Shown here: positions 42,401 through 43,319 of the stretch, one piece after another
Layout of the letters: each line of letters starts with the position of its first letter
Position numbering within the stretch: position 1 is the stretch's first letter
DNA from: Clostridiales bacterium
Lineage (GTDB): Bacteria > Bacillota > Clostridia > Peptostreptococcales > Anaerovoracaceae
DNA length: 43,319 nucleotides
Direction: 5' to 3'
NCBI GenBank assembly: GCA_015058205.1
Contig: SVCS01000006.1
Location: forward strand, 1 to 43,319
Made by a program: the position numbers and the translations under genes
The notes under the pieces: generated by a model
Databases searched by the model: none
Told to the model about the DNA's origin: nothing
What the model saw: only the letters and a program-made list of their open reading frames with translations

Positions 42401-42975
42401 TTGTTCGTCACATAGAGACTGGCCAGCTTGCGATCTTCGCTGATCGTCCTGGAGTCCTTCTTGAATAATTCTCCTTCAAAGGCAACCGTGCCGCTTTCGG
42501 AATCGATCTGGTCGAGTGGCATACAGTCGATCGTAACCGGACTTCCCATGATGATATTGCCCTTGACCGGACGGTATCCGCGGCCCTTGCGCTTGCCCTT
42601 GCCGCCTGCGCCGTTCCATCCGCCATTGCCACCATTCCAGGTTCCACCGCCGCCTGCACCGCCGTTGGTGCCTCCATTGGTGCCATTACCGTTGGATTTC
42701 TTCGCCTTCTTCTCCGGCGCCGGGACTTCGCTGCCCTTTACGTCTTTGTAGATAATGTTCAGCTCCACATCCCTGATGTCCGGCATGGCGCGCTTGATAT
42801 TGGTCCTGATATTCTCAGCCGAAATCGCGCTCACAATAAAATTGAGCTCAAGCTCCAGCTTCAGCACCAAAGTCTCACGGTCGATAGAAGCCTTCTTGAC
42901 TTCCACCGCCAGATTGTCTGTATTAAAATCCGGTGATTTTGAAAAATCAATCGATTTCTTTATAAGTTCATGCAT
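39475..42975 (-). CDS. polC: DNA polymerase III alpha subunit PolC, lacking the exonuclease domain
   Basis: PolC is the main replicative polymerase of Bacillota. Visible parts: a short N-terminal region (1-80), a Gly/Asn-rich linker (about 90-135), an OB fold (137-245), and a PHP domain (from about 258: RVELHCHTKMSAMDG, VAITDHGVVQSFPEA, GSACEAGELY, VVATCDAHYFDEEE). The polymerase core has GSRGSVGSSFAATM, zinc-finger cysteines at 641-669, PDIDLNF with catalytic Asp695 and Asp697, and LLKLDILGHD. The C-terminus QISFF matches a clamp-binding motif. The 3'-5' exonuclease usually inserted in the PHP domain (DVETTGL and following motifs) is absent: IIYGCEGYLLDD runs through about 20 linker residues straight into HIIILVKDLVGLKNLYKLVS. 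This gives 1166 residues against about 1430 usually. The frame is unbroken. No strong ribosome site precedes the ATG. Confidence 0.95.
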   Translation of the reverse strand: MHELIKKSIDFSKSPDFNTDNLAVEVKKASIDRETLVLKLELELNFIVSAISAENIRTNIKRAMPDIRDVELNIIYKDVKGSEVPAPEKKAKKSNGNGTNGGTNGGAGGGGTWNGGNGGWNGAGGKGKRKGRGYRPVKGNIIMGSPVTIDCMPLDQIDSESGTVAFEGELFKKDSRTISEDRKLASLYVTNKKTSICVKAFVHNKKWEDFEEHLPDGTPVKIEGKAQWDRYDNAVTVIADSIEKTERKERRDEAPEKRVELHCHTKMSAMDGLIVAKEMVKRVEGWGHKAVAITDHGVVQSFPEAAGAAKNIKIIYGCEGYLLDDEGLIREDGSIDYKSRKTNHIIILVKDLVGLKNLYKLVSKSHIDYFYYRPRIPRSVLEAHREGLILGSACEAGELYSAIRAGEPDEKVEKIASFYDYLEIQPLINNRFMITNGIVESEEDLKDLNRRIVALGEKLGKLVVATCDAHYFDEEEALYRRIIMAGQDFKDAESGEGLYFRTTEEMLEEFAYLGEEKAYEVVVTNTNKVADMIESIKPVPDGKFPPHIDGAEEYLREACETRAAAMYGNPLPDVIRERLDKELNSIIDNGYAVMYRSAEMLVNKSMEAGYLVGSRGSVGSSFAATMSGITEVNPLAAHYLCPKCKNIEWDETGEYDCGVDMPDKVCPVCGTPYTKQGFTIPFETFLGFDANKEPDIDLNFANEYQTTAQKYVEEIFGAENVYKAGTISTVKANKAFGYVAKYFEQLGQQVSKAELDRLTQCCEGVKATTGQHPGGVVVVPKDHEIFEFCPVQRPANNTKSDVVTTHYDYHSIDQNLLKLDILGHDIPSMCKQLKDLTGVDPLDVPLKDDKVMSIFIGTEGLDIKDPDYKFTHGSYAIHEFGTSFVRQMLDDIHPTTVEELVRISGLSHGTDVWLGNAQDLVVNGVTTMREAIATRDDIMNYLRKKGVDNSNAFTIMEKVRKGKGVTEEQEQLMIEHDVPDWYIDSCRKIKYMFPRAHAVAYVMMSLREAYYKVYHPLEFYAVYFTTKVASFDEKVILKGQKAVEERMEEIERMGKDASKKDENDFTVLEVAYEMYARGFEFAPARLGISDATKFRVHDGKVILPFVAIAGMGEGAATAFAEGYADRPYETVEDVIDRGRVNKTVVEQLREHGVLEGLPETAQISFF

Positions 42976-43030
42976 CTGTAGTCAGTTTCCGTAACCTATT
43001 AATACTTCTACTATGCCCTCTTATGGGACG

Positions 43031-43282
43031 ACTGTGCTCTTTTGCCACTAAACGGCTGTTTTAGCACAGTATTCTTCTCAGTCACTGTGCCCTTTTGCCA
43101 CTAAACAGCTGTTTTAGCACAGTATTCTTCTCAGTCACTGTGCTCTTTTGCCACTGAACAACTGTTTTAGCACAGTATTCTTCTCAGTTACTGTGCTCTT
43201 TTGCCACTAAACAACTGTTTTAGCACAGTATTCTTCTCAGTCACTGTGCCCTTTTGCCACTAAACGGCTGTTTTAGCACAGT
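43031..43282. repeat. 53-bp tandem repeat array, almost five units, upstream of polC
   Basis: Units start at 43031, 43084, 43137, 43190 and 43243, exactly 53 bases apart; the fifth stops after 40 bases. Each has a 40-base imperfect palindrome bounded by ACTGTGC and GCACAGT with an inner CTAAAC/GTTTTAG pairing, followed by a constant 13-base linker ATTCTTCTCAGTC. Units differ at only a few positions, mostly in the centre. It lies 56 bases upstream of the polC start. The linkers are identical, so this is not CRISPR. Confidence 0.92.
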
Positions 43283-43283
43283 T

Positions 43284-43298
43284 GCAGAGTCTCTCTGC
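43284..43298. other. Short palindrome at the end of the repeat array
   Basis: GCAGAG (43284-43289) and CTCTGC (43293-43298) pair perfectly around a 3-base loop, directly where the array loses its pattern. No T-run follows on the minus strand. Nothing can be assigned in the last 21 bases of the window. Confidence 0.4.
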
Positions 43299-43319
43299 TT
43301 ACGTCGCACAACGCTTTCT

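Noticed and set aside
39475..42975. Frameshift or assembly error as the reason for the short PolC
   Set aside because: The reading frame is continuous across the missing domain, with PHP sequence on both sides in register and a plausible short linker, so a clean domain loss fits better.
43031..43282. CRISPR array
   Set aside because: The units repeat at a fixed period, but the would-be spacers are identical (ATTCTTCTCAGTC, 13 bases). True spacers are unique and longer, and no cas genes are in the window.

Overview
The window is about 43.3 kb of one bacterial chromosome. Every gene I can support lies on the minus strand, so the transcription order runs from high to low coordinates. Gene content and order (polC-type replicative polymerase; rimP-nusA-ylxR-ylxQ-infB-rbfA-nrnA-truB-ribF; rpsO-pnp; hrcA-grpE-dnaK-dnaJ-prmA with a perfect CIRCE operator; mtaB-HIT-rpsU), AGGAGG-type ribosome sites and TTGACA/TATAAT-like promoters indicate a Bacillota, class Clostridia. 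The Ala/Glu-rich extensions and lysine-rich surface domains would suit a gut or oral anaerobe, perhaps near Anaerovoracaceae, but that family placement is a guess.

Layout, in the direction of transcription. (1) 43319-38908: a 53-bp tandem hairpin array, then polC, which lacks the proofreading exonuclease domain normally embedded in PolC, and a LOG-family gene. (2) 38889-30162: a promoter with a leader hairpin, then the rimP to ribF translation and RNA-maturation operon. (3) 30014-27147: tRNA-Pro, a repeat block, an alpha/beta hydrolase with a promoter that suggests a leaderless mRNA, a DUF975 membrane protein, tRNA-Gly and a Cys-motif flavoprotein. (4) 27110-24439: rpsO and pnp, both with structured leaders. 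(5) 24415-19109: gpmI-addA, followed by palindromic repeats and a terminator. (6) 19091-13011: the CIRCE-controlled heat-shock operon. (7) 12720-11947: rsmE. (8) 11932-2203: an accessory block. (9) 2164-1: mtaB, a HIT protein and the start of rpsU.

The most interesting part is the accessory block. An ECF-type sigma factor, a small two-span membrane protein, a multi-span membrane protein and a PrsW-family intramembrane protease are encoded by four genes that overlap end to end. A terminator follows, then a second operon that begins with a paralogue of the small two-span protein and continues with three secreted surface proteins that share a signal peptide, an acidic stalk and (in two of them) a lysine-rich C-terminal domain. 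A lipoprotein with two C39-like papain-fold domains follows under its own promoter. I infer a self-contained envelope-signalling module: sigma factor, membrane-bound partner, protease that may release it, and surface proteins as likely output. It sits between rsmE and mtaB, which are usually neighbours in Clostridia.

All start choices, terminators and promoters were read by eye from the sequence. Family names come from motif recognition, not from searches.
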